Assembly: GCA_913019905.1 (NCBI GenBank)
Contig: CAJVZD010000021.1
Coordinates: 1-64,000 of the forward strand
From: an uncultured Cellvibrionales bacterium
GTDB taxonomy: Bacteria; Pseudomonadota; Gammaproteobacteria; Pseudomonadales; Dasaniaceae
Reading direction: 5' to 3'
Length of the DNA: 64,000 nucleotides
Shown one piece after another: positions 1 to 9,637 of this stretch. The number at the start of each line of letters is the position of its first letter. Positions within the stretch are counted from its first letter, which is position 1. Both the position numbers and the translations under genes were made by a program. The notes beneath the pieces were generated by a model. That model saw only the letters and a program-made list of their open reading frames with translations, was not told where the DNA came from and searched no databases.

Positions 1-614
1 TCCGCAATGAGCACCTCCGGTTCGCAGGCTAAGGCCATCGCGATCATAATACGCTGTTGCTGACCGCGCGAAAGTTGATGAGGGTAAAAACTCAGGCGTT
101 TTTCCGGGTCAGGTAAACCCACTTCAGTGAACAATTCAATCGTCCGCTGGCGAATACTAGCGCTCGTTAATTGGGTATGCTGGCGCAGGGTTTCTGCTAT
201 CTGCTGCCCCACTGTCTGCACGGGATTCAGTGACGTCAGGGCATCCTGAAAAATCATTGCTACCTTTCGACCTCTCACCTCCTGCATCTGGCGCTCGGTC
301 AAAGAAAATAGATGCTTACCGTCCAACTCAACGTCACCGTTAATCACCCGCAAGGCATCCGGTAATAACCGCATTGCGGCAAGAGAGGTGATGGACTTAC
401 CGCTACCCGATTCACCCACCAGGGCAAATATTTCTCCACTATGGACAGACAAACTCACTTTTTTAAGAATTTGTTCGCCCTGGGAACCCACTCTGACGCT
501 TAGATCCGTTATTTGGAGCCGTACCGGTCGTTCGGTAAAGTCGGTGGGGGCTTTGCTAGCAGAATCATCTTGAACAGAAATTTCCGGCTTCTCAACCACT
601 GTCGAATCGTTCAT
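1..614 (-). CDS. Peptide ABC transporter ATP-binding protein, YejF-like (partial, 3' end outside window)
   Basis: This cytoplasmic ATPase powers the peptide importer encoded just upstream of it on the same strand. The visible 204 codons contain Walker A (GESGSGKS), a Q-loop region (MIFQDALTSLNP), the ABC signature (LSRGQQQR) and the start of Walker B (VLIADE). The ATG at 614 overlaps the permease stop codon (ATGA), so translation is probably coupled, and a GGAG-like site precedes it. It begins with about 30 non-conserved residues before the ABC domain. Gene order (binding protein, two permeases, ATPase) matches yejABEF. YejF is a double ATPase of about 530 residues, but whether this one is double cannot be seen because the gene leaves the window. 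Confidence 0.88.
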   Translation of the reverse strand, partial: MNDSTVVEKPEISVQDDSASKAPTDFTERPVRLQITDLSVRVGSQGEQILKKVSLSVHSGEIFALVGESGSGKSITSLAAMRLLPDALRVINGDVELDGKHLFSLTERQMQEVRGRKVAMIFQDALTSLNPVQTVGQQIAETLRQHTQLTSASIRQRTIELFTEVGLPDPEKRLSFYPHQLSRGQQQRIMIAMALACEPEVLIA

Positions 615-1978
615 GCCTGATCTCCTGTCGTAGACTTCGGATCAAAGGCATCCCGTACCAAATCTGAAAATAAGTTTGCCGACAAGACCAACATAAACAT
701 AAAGCAAAAAGCCCCGGTTAAGGTCCACCACACAGCGGGGTCACGGGACAACTCTGTCCGTGCACTGTTGATGATGTTACCCCAACTAGCCATAGCAGGA
801 TCAATACCCACTCCGATATAAGATAATACTGCTTCTGCCAAAACCAGCGCACTGAACTCCAACACAAAGGTAATCAAGATGATGTGAGTAATATTCGGCA
901 ATATGTGGCGCCGAATGATTCGTCCATGACTGACCCCAAATGCATGAGCCGCTTGCACGTAGTCTAACTGGCTAATTTTCAGCGTTTCGGCACGAACTAG
1001 TCGGCACAAAGTGGCCCAGCTGGTCACGCCAAGAATAAAACATAGGGCAAGAAATTTGGCATCGGCTTTTTCTAATCCCACTTCGAACATGTCAGGGTTG
1101 AGATCGATATAAACCTGAAACATCAAAACGGACGCCGCGATGAGTAATACTCCGGGTATCGAACTCAATGTGGTGTACAAATATTGAACCAGATCGTCTA
1201 CCCAACCTTTAAAATAACCTGCTGCAATGCCGAGACTGACCGCGATTGGCAACATGATTAACGTCGCCAGCGACCCCAGCAATACGCCGGTGCGGACCCC
1301 CTTTATACTTTTGTAAAGAACATCGTTTCCCGCGAGATCGGTACCGAGAATGTGGTACAAATTACCGACTCGAATCATCCACGCAACAATACAAATAATC
1401 ACCACCTGAGTAATCCAGGCGCTCTGCCATGGCAAATCACTGTGGCGCGTCAACCACCACTGCGGGCCGACGAGTAGCACACTAAAACCTAGCCCGATTA
1501 ACAGTCCGATCAGAGACTGAATAACGATATCTCCGGCTTTATCCTCTGGACTCGCTAGATGGACGCCCGCATGTTCCAATGCCGGGAAGTCACGATAACT
1601 AACGCCTTGATCATCTCGCAGATTAACTTTTTCGAAAGAATTGAGGGCAAACGGTGCAGAATAGGTTCTTTCGTGAACAGTGCTCATATCACCCAAAACC
1701 GTATCGAGTGCACTGCGGACAGTATTCCCGTAGTAGACCTTATCGCTCGCCTGGCCTTCAACGGATTCAAGGGAATCGCGAAAATGCAGAGAATCAAGGA
1801 GAGCAACGAGAATATAAAAAGCGATAACGACGAAAGAAACCATACCCAAGCGGCTGGAAAAAACCTGGCTCCAGCGCTCGCGAGTAATCAAGTCTTTTCT
1901 AAGATTCCAAAAAAAGAAGCTTATAGCCACAACCAGCGCATAAATCAGTATATCGGTCCAAAGAATCACCGTCGTCAT
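611..1978 (-). CDS. Peptide ABC transporter permease, YejE/DppC-like
   Basis: Inner-membrane permease of 455 residues. The C-terminal half has the usual binding-protein-dependent fold, with an EAA loop (AFGVSHGRIIRRHILPN) that docks the ATPase. It is longer than the usual 300-350 residues of DppC/YejE proteins. The extra length comes from an N-terminal membrane segment, a soluble stretch of roughly residues 65-150 and another membrane pair before the transport domain. It lies 10 bp after the partner permease and overlaps the ATPase start by 4 bp, so the genes form one operon. Peptide specificity is inferred from gene order and from the neighbouring POT transporter. Confidence 0.87.
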   Translation of the reverse strand: MTTVILWTDILIYALVVAISFFFWNLRKDLITRERWSQVFSSRLGMVSFVVIAFYILVALLDSLHFRDSLESVEGQASDKVYYGNTVRSALDTVLGDMSTVHERTYSAPFALNSFEKVNLRDDQGVSYRDFPALEHAGVHLASPEDKAGDIVIQSLIGLLIGLGFSVLLVGPQWWLTRHSDLPWQSAWITQVVIICIVAWMIRVGNLYHILGTDLAGNDVLYKSIKGVRTGVLLGSLATLIMLPIAVSLGIAAGYFKGWVDDLVQYLYTTLSSIPGVLLIAASVLMFQVYIDLNPDMFEVGLEKADAKFLALCFILGVTSWATLCRLVRAETLKISQLDYVQAAHAFGVSHGRIIRRHILPNITHIILITFVLEFSALVLAEAVLSYIGVGIDPAMASWGNIINSARTELSRDPAVWWTLTGAFCFMFMLVLSANLFSDLVRDAFDPKSTTGDQA

Positions 1979-1988
1979 GCAAAAGCCT

Positions 1989-2966
1989 CTAGTTCAAGCG
2001 TACCCGGGGATCTGCCCAGGTATAAGAAATATCAGTAAGGATTAAACCGAAAATATACAAAATCGATCCAATAAATACCATCGATCGGACTATAGCGAAA
2101 TCCTGCGATCGAATAGCATCAAGCATGTAGCTGCCTAAGCCTGGAATGCCAAAAAACGATTCCATTAGCAAACTGCCCATAAACAAGCTCGGAATCACCA
2201 CCACCACGCCAGTCAAAATAGGAATAAGAGCATTCGGTAGAATGTGCCGAAACAAAATAGTCATTTCCCCTAAGCCTTTTGCTCTGGCCGTCCGGACGTA
2301 ATCTTGGCCAGATTCCTCCAGAAAGAGGGTTCTATACCAGCGAGCACCAGCGCCAATTCCGGCGACGACTCCCACGGTGATAGGTAATATTAGGAATTTC
2401 CAGGCCTGGGAAGACGCATCAAAACCGGAAATTGGGACCAAGCGCCACATTTTGGAAATAAGATACTGACCGCCAATAATATAGAACAGATAAGATATCG
2501 ACATGAGGCCTACAAACAATACGACGGCAGCACGATCTAGAGGAGTCGCCCTAAACATTACAACCATTAAGGCGACGCAAATGTTAACACCAATACCGAT
2601 AACGAAGGACGGTAAAGCTAAAGCCAAACTGGGCCACATACGGCGGGAAACATCGGTCGTAATATCGCGACCGGATTCCGACTGTCCGAAATCGAAAACA
2701 AACAATTTTAATGATTTTGTGAAAAAAATCGTATCGGTTACCGAATACAAACCGGCTTGCTCTGAATTAAGGAACAGCGGTTTATCGTAGCCATTTTCCT
2801 TCTTCCAGTTTTCTATGGCGTCGGCGGTGACATACTTTTCGCCCAATTGAGAACGAGCCATATCGTCCGGCGTATTGACAATAAAAAACAGAATAAACGT
2901 TAATAAGTTTACTCCAATGAGTATTGGCACTGCATAGATCAACCGACGGATAATATACGCTAACAT
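1989..2966 (-). CDS. Peptide ABC transporter permease, YejB/DppB-like
   Basis: Inner-membrane permease of 325 residues, a normal length for the DppB/YejB family. It starts with the family's typical N-terminal helix (MLAYIIRRLIYAVPILIGVN), followed by a periplasmic loop and five further hydrophobic segments. The EAA loop is RAKGLGEMTILFRHILPN. It pairs with the larger permease 10 bp downstream and follows the binding protein by 31 bp. The sequence between the first two membrane segments carries an insertion of about 60 residues, also typical of DppB-type subunits. Confidence 0.9.
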   Translation of the reverse strand: MLAYIIRRLIYAVPILIGVNLLTFILFFIVNTPDDMARSQLGEKYVTADAIENWKKENGYDKPLFLNSEQAGLYSVTDTIFFTKSLKLFVFDFGQSESGRDITTDVSRRMWPSLALALPSFVIGIGVNICVALMVVMFRATPLDRAAVVLFVGLMSISYLFYIIGGQYLISKMWRLVPISGFDASSQAWKFLILPITVGVVAGIGAGARWYRTLFLEESGQDYVRTARAKGLGEMTILFRHILPNALIPILTGVVVVIPSLFMGSLLMESFFGIPGLGSYMLDAIRSQDFAIVRSMVFIGSILYIFGLILTDISYTWADPRVRLN

Positions 2967-2997
2967 AAGAGATCTCTATTGAGGTTTTCCAGACGCA

Positions 2998-5145
2998 TTA
3001 GTTAATAGTCATATTTTGACGACGACGATATGCTCTTATCGCCGGTAAAAAAAGCAAGATCACTACGGTCAGCAATACTAGTAATGGCCAAACTACCGGC
3101 TTATTCCACTCAATTTGCTTTTGGGCTCGCATCTCAGTATCTATCCTTAAATATTTCAGGACATTTTTACTAATTCCATGGCGTTTTGTATTATGGATCC
3201 AGGGATTGCTGAGGTAGTACTCCAAAGGATGATAACCCGTCATCCACACGGCATCACGGCGGACCATTTCAACCATTTTTGCCACCACAACATCACGCTC
3301 TGGACCCGAGTTCATAGATCGCATCTGACGGAATAACTCATCGTATTCCTCATTTTCATAATTAGCGTTATTTGCACCATCACAGTTACAGGCTAAAGGA
3401 CTTTCCGGCCCATAGAGCAAAAACAGGAAATTTTCGGGATCGGGATAATCAGCCAGCCAGCCATGCGTAAATATTTGCACGTTACCCGTCATGAGCTTTT
3501 CTCGAAAGCGGTTCCAATCGGTCGGACGAAACTCTAACTGCACTCCCAGGGCTTCAAACTGTCGACGCTGCCAGTCCATTTTACTGTTACTGGTTGCCTG
3601 GCTTTGATTATCCAAAAATACTTTTAGTGGCTCGCCAGTTTCCGCGTTACGGCCATTGGGATATCCCGCTTCCTCCATTAACTGGCGAGCGGTTTCAATT
3701 GACTTTCTTTTTGGCGCACCATCTACCCAGTCAAACACGTAGCGATTTATTCCAGCTTCACCAATTTTGTGTCCGGGGATTCCGGCCGGAATTGGCCCCT
3801 GAGACGCGACCGCACCGCCCTTCATAAAGATACTAATTTCATCTTCCTGATTATAAGCGATAGACAACGCCTGACGTAACTTGCGAGCTTTTTCGCTATA
3901 CCCACCCACGACGGGGTCGCGCATATTAAACCCCAGATAGAAAACACCGGGTTTGACGTCTTCATCCATGCCAAGATCATGTGACTGCATCTCCGCCGAT
4001 AACTCCATACCGTTAGCCCCGACGACAAACGCCTGGTCAAAAAAGCCACGGGTATTCGAATGGTTCTCTCCAGAGCGGTCGTAATATCCTTGCAAAAACT
4101 TAGTCCAGAGAGGCAATACGGACTTTTCCATGCTATAAACGGCTTTATCAACAAAAGGCACTTGCTTACCAGCATCATCTAATAAACCCGTACTGAGATC
4201 ACTTTCTTCACCTTCGGTCGGATAGTAGTCCTTCCGGAAATTCGGATTACGCTCCAGTACGATTTCGCTATTGGGATCATTACGGGTCATCATAAAAGGA
4301 CCCGTGCCAATCGGATACCAATCCAATGTCAGATTCTTTTGTTTGAAACCGGGATTCTGATAAAAGCGATCGGCCTCCACCGGTACCGGTGCAAAGAACG
4401 GCATAGCTAACCAATATGAAAATTGCGGATAACGGCCTTTTAACAAGACACTGTAGGTATGCTCGTCAATGACTTCCAAACCCTCCATAGGAAAGTCGTC
4501 TAGGTTCAGCCAGCCGTTATTGTCCATTTTTGCGAGCCGCTCGGTGAACTCACTCATTCCAACAATATAGGCTGCCATAAAACCAAGCATCGGCGATTTG
4601 TTTCCGGGATCTGCTAAACGTTTGATTTGATATACAAAATCTTTTGCATGTAACGCTCGACTACCCGTTTCATTAAAATCCTCAATGGTCTGATAGGCCT
4701 CGGACTGTTCGGCTTCTTCGAACAAATATAAAGGAGCACCATCATCGCCGGTAGCGAAAGCCGGATGAGGCTGATAGCGAGAGTCGGGTTTGATATTAAT
4801 AATATAACGGCTAAAGGCCACGTCAGCTGAATCGGCATCGACAACTTGCAAATTTTTATCCAGCGATTCAATCGTCGGCATCCTGACAGCGCTGAGCGGT
4901 TCCAGCTGATAAGGTCTTTTCAAAAAGTGGTAACCCAGCGGCGGTTCGTAGATTTGAGCGATTAACAGATTTTCGTCAGTGGCATAGGATAAAGCAGGGT
5001 CTAAATGCTTGGGCGCTAATTGAAAATTAGTGTAGTGAATGACTTTATCGCCGGACTCCGGGGGATGGGGGTTATTAAACACGTCACCGCAGGCGGTCAA
5101 CAGTAAAATTGAGACAGAAACGATTATTCTTGTTATAAGCTTCAT
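2998..5145 (-). CDS. Extracellular peptide-binding lipoprotein (SBP family 5) with C-terminal transmembrane anchor
   Basis: Solute receptor of the ABC importer, 715 residues. The N-terminus is a lipoprotein signal (MKLITRIIVSVSILLLTAC) with the lipidated cysteine at position 19. The body has SBP_bac_5 features, for example the region PIGTGPFMMTRNDPNSEIVL and the C-terminal YPDPENFLFLLYGPES. Unusually, residues 685-703 form a strongly hydrophobic helix followed by the basic tail RAYRRRQ, predicting a second anchor in the inner membrane. At 715 residues it is longer than common DppA/YejA proteins (530-610). It is first in the operon, divergent from the POT transporter across 265 bp that must hold both promoters. 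Confidence 0.9.
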   Translation of the reverse strand: MKLITRIIVSVSILLLTACGDVFNNPHPPESGDKVIHYTNFQLAPKHLDPALSYATDENLLIAQIYEPPLGYHFLKRPYQLEPLSAVRMPTIESLDKNLQVVDADSADVAFSRYIINIKPDSRYQPHPAFATGDDGAPLYLFEEAEQSEAYQTIEDFNETGSRALHAKDFVYQIKRLADPGNKSPMLGFMAAYIVGMSEFTERLAKMDNNGWLNLDDFPMEGLEVIDEHTYSVLLKGRYPQFSYWLAMPFFAPVPVEADRFYQNPGFKQKNLTLDWYPIGTGPFMMTRNDPNSEIVLERNPNFRKDYYPTEGEESDLSTGLLDDAGKQVPFVDKAVYSMEKSVLPLWTKFLQGYYDRSGENHSNTRGFFDQAFVVGANGMELSAEMQSHDLGMDEDVKPGVFYLGFNMRDPVVGGYSEKARKLRQALSIAYNQEDEISIFMKGGAVASQGPIPAGIPGHKIGEAGINRYVFDWVDGAPKRKSIETARQLMEEAGYPNGRNAETGEPLKVFLDNQSQATSNSKMDWQRRQFEALGVQLEFRPTDWNRFREKLMTGNVQIFTHGWLADYPDPENFLFLLYGPESPLACNCDGANNANYENEEYDELFRQMRSMNSGPERDVVVAKMVEMVRRDAVWMTGYHPLEYYLSNPWIHNTKRHGISKNVLKYLRIDTEMRAQKQIEWNKPVVWPLLVLLTVVILLFLPAIRAYRRRQNMTIN

Positions 5146-5410
5146 AAATGATATTCGTGAATTTAGCGAGCTAATTTAGTTCTACTTCAACATAAGACGG
5201 TTAATAAGTAAAACCCTTCAATGGCGATGACCTATTTGTTTAAAATAATTACTTTGACGGCAGTAGCCGGGCCTTCGTCGTTAATGGCAAGCGACAAATG
5301 TAGCAAAACTCTGGTCTTGCCACTATGCTAGTGACACAAGCCATACAGTCAGATTCTGTGAGCTTAGTTTAACTTTCACAGTTTAATAATAATTAGTTAG
5401 GAAATCTTTT

Positions 5411-6946
5411 ATGTCTACCATCACTGCAGGTAGCTCCGATCAAACTTTTTTCGGTCATCCGAGAGGCCTGGTTATTTGTTTTGCCACGGAGCTATGGGAG
5501 CGTTTTTCATACTATGGCATGCGCGCCTTGCTTATTTTCTATCTCACGCAACATTTCCTATTTACTGACCAGCAGGCTTTTTTGATCTATGGCGCCTACA
5601 CCGCGATGGTTTATGTCATGCCCGTCGTCGGCGGAATATTGGCAGACCGATATCTCGGAGCGCGCAAAGCCGTTTGTTTTGGCGCGATTTTACTGGTCAT
5701 CGGGCATTTTGGAATGGCTTTTGAAGGCCCTGCAACCGTAGAAGGATCGGAACGTAGTAATTTTTATCTGCAAATATTTTACCTATCGCTAGCGCTGATT
5801 ATAACCGGGGTCGGTTTTTTGAAAGCCAATATTTCGACCATTGTTGGCTCTCTTTATGAAGAGGGGGATCCGCGTCGCGACAGCGGCTTCACTATTTTTT
5901 ACATGGGTATCAATATTGGCGCATTTGCGTCATCACTGCTCTGTGGCTGGCTCGGACAGACCTATGGGTGGAGTTATGGATTTGGACTCGCCGGTATCGG
6001 TATGTTATTCGGCCTGGTGGTATTTTTGCGCGGCCAGGACTTACTTGAGGGCCACGCCGAGCCACCGGACAGTAAAAAGCTAAGTGAAGCCATTTTTGCC
6101 GGTTTGTCTCGCGAAAAACTCATTTACCTTGGCTCCATAGTCGGAGTCCTGGTCGTTTGGCAATTAGTGCAACACCAGCAACTTGTAGGAAACTTACTGA
6201 TGGGTTCAGGTGGAATCATGCTCGCGGCCATTCTCGGTTATGCTTTTTTCAAATGCACTCCTGTGGAAAGAGATCGGATGCTGACCGCATCGGCTTTAAT
6301 CGTTTTTTCGGTTATTTTTTGGGCGTTGTTTGAACAAGCGGGATCTTCACTCAATCTGTTTGCCGATCGTATTGTGGATCGATCGTTTCTGGGTTGGGAA
6401 ATTCCAGCCTCAATGTTTCAGTCACTCAATGCGTTTTTTATTTTCCTTCTTGCGCCCCTGTTTTCTATTTTATGGATTCGCCTGTCAACCCGGGGCATAG
6501 AGCCCTCGACGCCGGTGAAATTCTCGCTCGCTATCTTGCAGGTCGGCCTCGGATTCTTGGTTCTGGTTTTTGGTATCAGTACCTTTGGAGATGGCGGAAA
6601 GCCTGGAATGATATGGCTTGTGCTGATTTACTTATTGCATACAACGGGCGAATTATGCCTATCGCCGGTGGGCTTATCGATGATCACCAAACTTAGCGTG
6701 GGCCGGGTCGTTGGTATGATGATGGGTGTATGGTTTCTCGCCTCAGCCGCTGCCAATTACATCGCCAGCCTCATCGCCACACTCACCAGTGCAAAAACCA
6801 TTGATGGGGTTGTATTAGACCAAGCTGCCGCCACCGCAAACGTATTAGCCGTCTACACGAATGTCGGATGGCTAGCCGTTGGCGTAGCCGTATTTTTGCT
6901 GCTCATTTCACCTCTCTTACGAAAAGGGATGCACGGAATTCATTAA
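5411..6946 (+). CDS. POT/PTR2-family proton-coupled oligopeptide transporter
   Basis: Inner-membrane di-/tripeptide:proton symporter of 511 residues, the normal size of DtpT/DtpA proteins. The N-terminal helix carries the ExxER proton-coupling motif (ELWERFSYYGMRAL). The family signature around helix 5 (FTIFYMGINIGAFASS) and a late ELCLSPVGLSMITKL segment, typical of helix 10, are present. About 12-14 hydrophobic helices can be counted. The ATG is preceded by TTAGGAAA at good spacing. Divergence from the peptide ABC operon makes this a peptide-scavenging locus. Substrate range cannot be told from sequence. Confidence 0.93.
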   Translation: MSTITAGSSDQTFFGHPRGLVICFATELWERFSYYGMRALLIFYLTQHFLFTDQQAFLIYGAYTAMVYVMPVVGGILADRYLGARKAVCFGAILLVIGHFGMAFEGPATVEGSERSNFYLQIFYLSLALIITGVGFLKANISTIVGSLYEEGDPRRDSGFTIFYMGINIGAFASSLLCGWLGQTYGWSYGFGLAGIGMLFGLVVFLRGQDLLEGHAEPPDSKKLSEAIFAGLSREKLIYLGSIVGVLVVWQLVQHQQLVGNLLMGSGGIMLAAILGYAFFKCTPVERDRMLTASALIVFSVIFWALFEQAGSSLNLFADRIVDRSFLGWEIPASMFQSLNAFFIFLLAPLFSILWIRLSTRGIEPSTPVKFSLAILQVGLGFLVLVFGISTFGDGGKPGMIWLVLIYLLHTTGELCLSPVGLSMITKLSVGRVVGMMMGVWFLASAAANYIASLIATLTSAKTIDGVVLDQAAATANVLAVYTNVGWLAVGVAVFLLLISPLLRKGMHGIH

Positions 6947-6960
6947 GGCCGAGATCAAGA

Positions 6961-6983
6961 GAGCCGACGCACCCCGTCGGCTC
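6961..6983. terminator. Hairpin after the POT gene, possible terminator
   Basis: A perfect 8-bp stem (GAGCCGAC / GTCGGCTC) with a 7-nt loop lies 14 bp after the POT stop codon. It has no U-tract on either side, so a factor-independent terminator is uncertain. It may instead protect the 3' end of the mRNA. Confidence 0.4.
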
Positions 6984-7177
6984 ACAAAACAACAACACAC
7001 GAAATTTAACACCTCAAACTTTGCGTGCCTACAAATCATCTTCCCATACAGCATACTCATGGAATGACTGTCATCTTTCCATGCGCGGTTGACTTCATGC
7101 GCGCTACTCTTTTTCATCAGATGCAATTCCTGTTATATTCACACTTCAAAAACTAATGACCCCCTGGAAATTATAAA

Positions 7178-8920
7178 ATGACTAATCCGGATTTTGACAA
7201 CCTTGAACTTGACGATTCGATAGAAAATATGGTCGCAACAATGAGTGCACCGGGCACTGATTTTGCCGTTACAAGTAAAGAAATTGAGGGGGTAAGCTAC
7301 CAAGTCTTCGAAAAGCGAGATGCCAATTTACGCGGCGCTTATGCGTACGGATCAATTCATGGCGCAGCCGATTTTATGGTTTATGAAGGTGAACGTTACT
7401 CGTTTGCAGAAGGCATGCAGGAAGCCTGGAATCTTGCTGCTATGTTAAAGCAAAAATACAATGTTCAAAAAGGCGATCGTATAGCGCTAATTATGCGCAA
7501 CTACCCGGAATGGTGTATCAGTTATATAGCAGCGACCGCTATGGGTGCTGTCATTGTCCCTATGAATGGCTGGTGGACCACGGAGGAACTGGATTTTGCT
7601 TTAAGTGACTGCAATGCGAATATCGTTATCGCCGACAGAGAACGGGTCGAGCGATTGAAACCTTTGGTCAGTAAAAATAATCTGAAAATAATCGCGGTTC
7701 GTTGTGAAGGCGACCAGCCGGACGGCGTTAGTCACTACCAAGAAGTCATGGCCGATTTCAAAGATCAACCTGAGCCAGACGTGGAGATTAACGAGCTTGA
7801 CGACGCGATGATCTTATATACTTCAGGCACCACTGGGCACCCGAAAGGCGCGGTATCAACACATCTTGCCATTTTGAGTGTTATCAAGACCTGGACTCTC
7901 CTTACGATTGCCGGCGTTACTGTGCAAATGCAAGAGAACGAAAAACAGGGAATATCACCCGCTGTAAACCCGCCTCAACCGGCCACCCTTGTATCCGTGC
8001 CACTGTTTCACGTTACCGGCTGTAATGCTGTTTTTCTCATATCATTGATCGTTGGACGCAAGCTGGTTTTGATGCACAAATGGGATCCCACGCGAGCGTT
8101 ACAACTGATACAGGAAGAAAAAGTCACCGGCTTTACCGGCGTTCCCACAATGTCTTGGGAGATTGTTACCCACCCCGATGTCGACAACTACGATATATCT
8201 TCCTTAGCATCACTGGGTTCAGGTGGTGCGGCCCGACCTCCCGAGCAAGTTCGCAAAATGGCTGAAAAGTTCCCCAATTCCGTGCCAGGGGGCGGGTACG
8301 GACTAACGGAAACCAATGCTATGGGCGCGTTAAATAGTGGCACTAACTACTTAATTAAACCGGGTAGCACCGGAAGACCGACATACCCTATCATCGAGAT
8401 GAAAATTATTGACGAGGCCGGTGAAGAACAGCCGCAAGGTGATCGCGGTGAAATACTGATTAAGAGTGCCGCCAATATTCGCGGTTATTGGAATCAGCCC
8501 GAAAAAACCAGTGAAGATTTTGTTAATGGGTGGTTTCATACCGGTGACGTCGGCCTAATGGATGAAGATGGGTTTTTGTGGATTGTTGATAGACTGAAAG
8601 AAATCGTCATTCGCGGCGGTGAAAATATTTCCGTCACGGAAGTTGAACAAATCATTCACCAACACCCGAGTGTGATGGAAGTCGCCTGTTACGGAGTGCC
8701 CGATGAACGTCTGGGCGAAGCTCTAGCTGCCAGCATTATGCTGGTACCGGGGGAAAGTTTAGACGAAGAAGAACTTCGAAAGCACATCGCAGCGCATCTA
8801 GCGGCCTTTAAAATTCCCGCCTATATTGCGATTCAAACTGAACAATTGGAAAGAGGCGCTACCGACAAAATATTCAAGAGAGGCATTCGTGAGAAAGCAA
8901 TAGAACGCCTAAACCTTTAA
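7178..8920 (+). CDS. Acyl-CoA synthetase (class I adenylate-forming enzyme)
   Basis: Cytoplasmic AMP-forming acid:CoA ligase of 580 residues. It would activate a fatty or other carboxylic acid by adenylation and then thioesterification. Motifs in order: the P-loop-like ILYTSGTTGHPKGAV, the adenine-binding GGYGLTETNAMG, the hinge region WFHTGDVGLMDEDGF...DRLKEIVIRGGENIS, and the C-terminal catalytic lysine in ATDKIFKR. The first 45 or so residues are acidic and lie outside the domain. The gene stands alone, so the substrate is unknown. The architecture and length fit medium/long-chain fatty acyl-CoA ligases better than acetyl-CoA synthetase (about 650 residues). Confidence 0.9.
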   Translation: MTNPDFDNLELDDSIENMVATMSAPGTDFAVTSKEIEGVSYQVFEKRDANLRGAYAYGSIHGAADFMVYEGERYSFAEGMQEAWNLAAMLKQKYNVQKGDRIALIMRNYPEWCISYIAATAMGAVIVPMNGWWTTEELDFALSDCNANIVIADRERVERLKPLVSKNNLKIIAVRCEGDQPDGVSHYQEVMADFKDQPEPDVEINELDDAMILYTSGTTGHPKGAVSTHLAILSVIKTWTLLTIAGVTVQMQENEKQGISPAVNPPQPATLVSVPLFHVTGCNAVFLISLIVGRKLVLMHKWDPTRALQLIQEEKVTGFTGVPTMSWEIVTHPDVDNYDISSLASLGSGGAARPPEQVRKMAEKFPNSVPGGGYGLTETNAMGALNSGTNYLIKPGSTGRPTYPIIEMKIIDEAGEEQPQGDRGEILIKSAANIRGYWNQPEKTSEDFVNGWFHTGDVGLMDEDGFLWIVDRLKEIVIRGGENISVTEVEQIIHQHPSVMEVACYGVPDERLGEALAASIMLVPGESLDEEELRKHIAAHLAAFKIPAYIAIQTEQLERGATDKIFKRGIREKAIERLNL

Positions 8921-9002
8921 TACTTTTTTAGATCTTATTCGACATGCCATTTTGGCATAACACTAAGAAACATCGTCAAATAAAAGAGTGAGCTGATGTA
9001 CA

Positions 9003-9030
9003 AATGGCACTTTAAACTATAAGTGCCATT
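9003..9030. repeat. 10-bp inverted repeat between convergent genes
   Basis: AATGGCACTT and AAGTGCCATT flank an 8-nt loop. A smaller hairpin (ATGCCA/TGGCAT) sits at 8944-8958. Both lie between the acyl-CoA synthetase and a convergent small ORF, where transcript ends are expected. Neither has a convincing U-tract. Confidence 0.4.
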
Positions 9031-9085
9031 CAATTTCGAAGGGAATAATACTTTCTTAAGAAGAATAAAATGGCCCAATCTTTAG

Positions 9086-9343
9086 TTACTGCAGTAAATA
9101 GCGGCGTGCTTCTGTTTTTTCCAGATCATTGTACCGGCAGGCCTCCATCCACAATGGCCATTCCATAGGCAACACCATATCAATGTGTTGCTGAGCAATA
9201 ACTTGATCTTTCACGGGCAAGGTATTCACGACTAATAACAGTTTGTTCATACGTTCCTTGGCCAAAAACAATATTTCCAAATCATCTTGGTGGTGCGCGC
9301 AAGCGATACAATCTTGCAAATCATTGAAGTAATTTTCTAACAT
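9086..9343 (-). CDS. Small hypothetical protein, 85 residues
   Basis: I do not recognise this gene. The ATG at 9343 gives an 85-residue acidic, leucine-rich, probably all-helical cytoplasmic protein (starts MLENYFNDLQDCIACAHHQD, ends in a YLLQ tail). The frame stays open upstream to 9418, but that extension is rich in basic and hydrophobic residues and has no better ribosome site. It has no signal peptide or membrane helix. It stands alone, convergent with the acyl-CoA synthetase gene. The composition looks protein-like, but expression is unproven. Confidence 0.45.
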   Translation of the reverse strand: MLENYFNDLQDCIACAHHQDDLEILFLAKERMNKLLLVVNTLPVKDQVIAQQHIDMVLPMEWPLWMEACRYNDLEKTEARRYLLQ

Positions 9344-9637
9344 AATAATGAACACTCGTTTGTCAAAAAGTTGTTTTTTCCTCTTGATACAAACCAATGC
9401 AAACACCGAGCCAATCACGTTTTTTAAGCAGCTAGGGCTACTAAGCCTATGTTTTAAATGGATTTATGTAGAACTGTAACCGTTAATATACGAGACAAAG
9501 CTTCAACAACTGCGGCGGCGACAAAAATTTGTCGCAAAAAATAGTGAGAAATATATACAGGAAACTTCGGAATATGTAATCGACGGCACTTAGGGCCGGA
9601 TCGCGTGACAAGGGGCTATTTTTTGAAAGGAACGCAA

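Noticed and set aside
1559-2038. 159-codon plus-strand ORF over the ABC permease genes
   Set aside because: It runs antisense to two clear permease genes.
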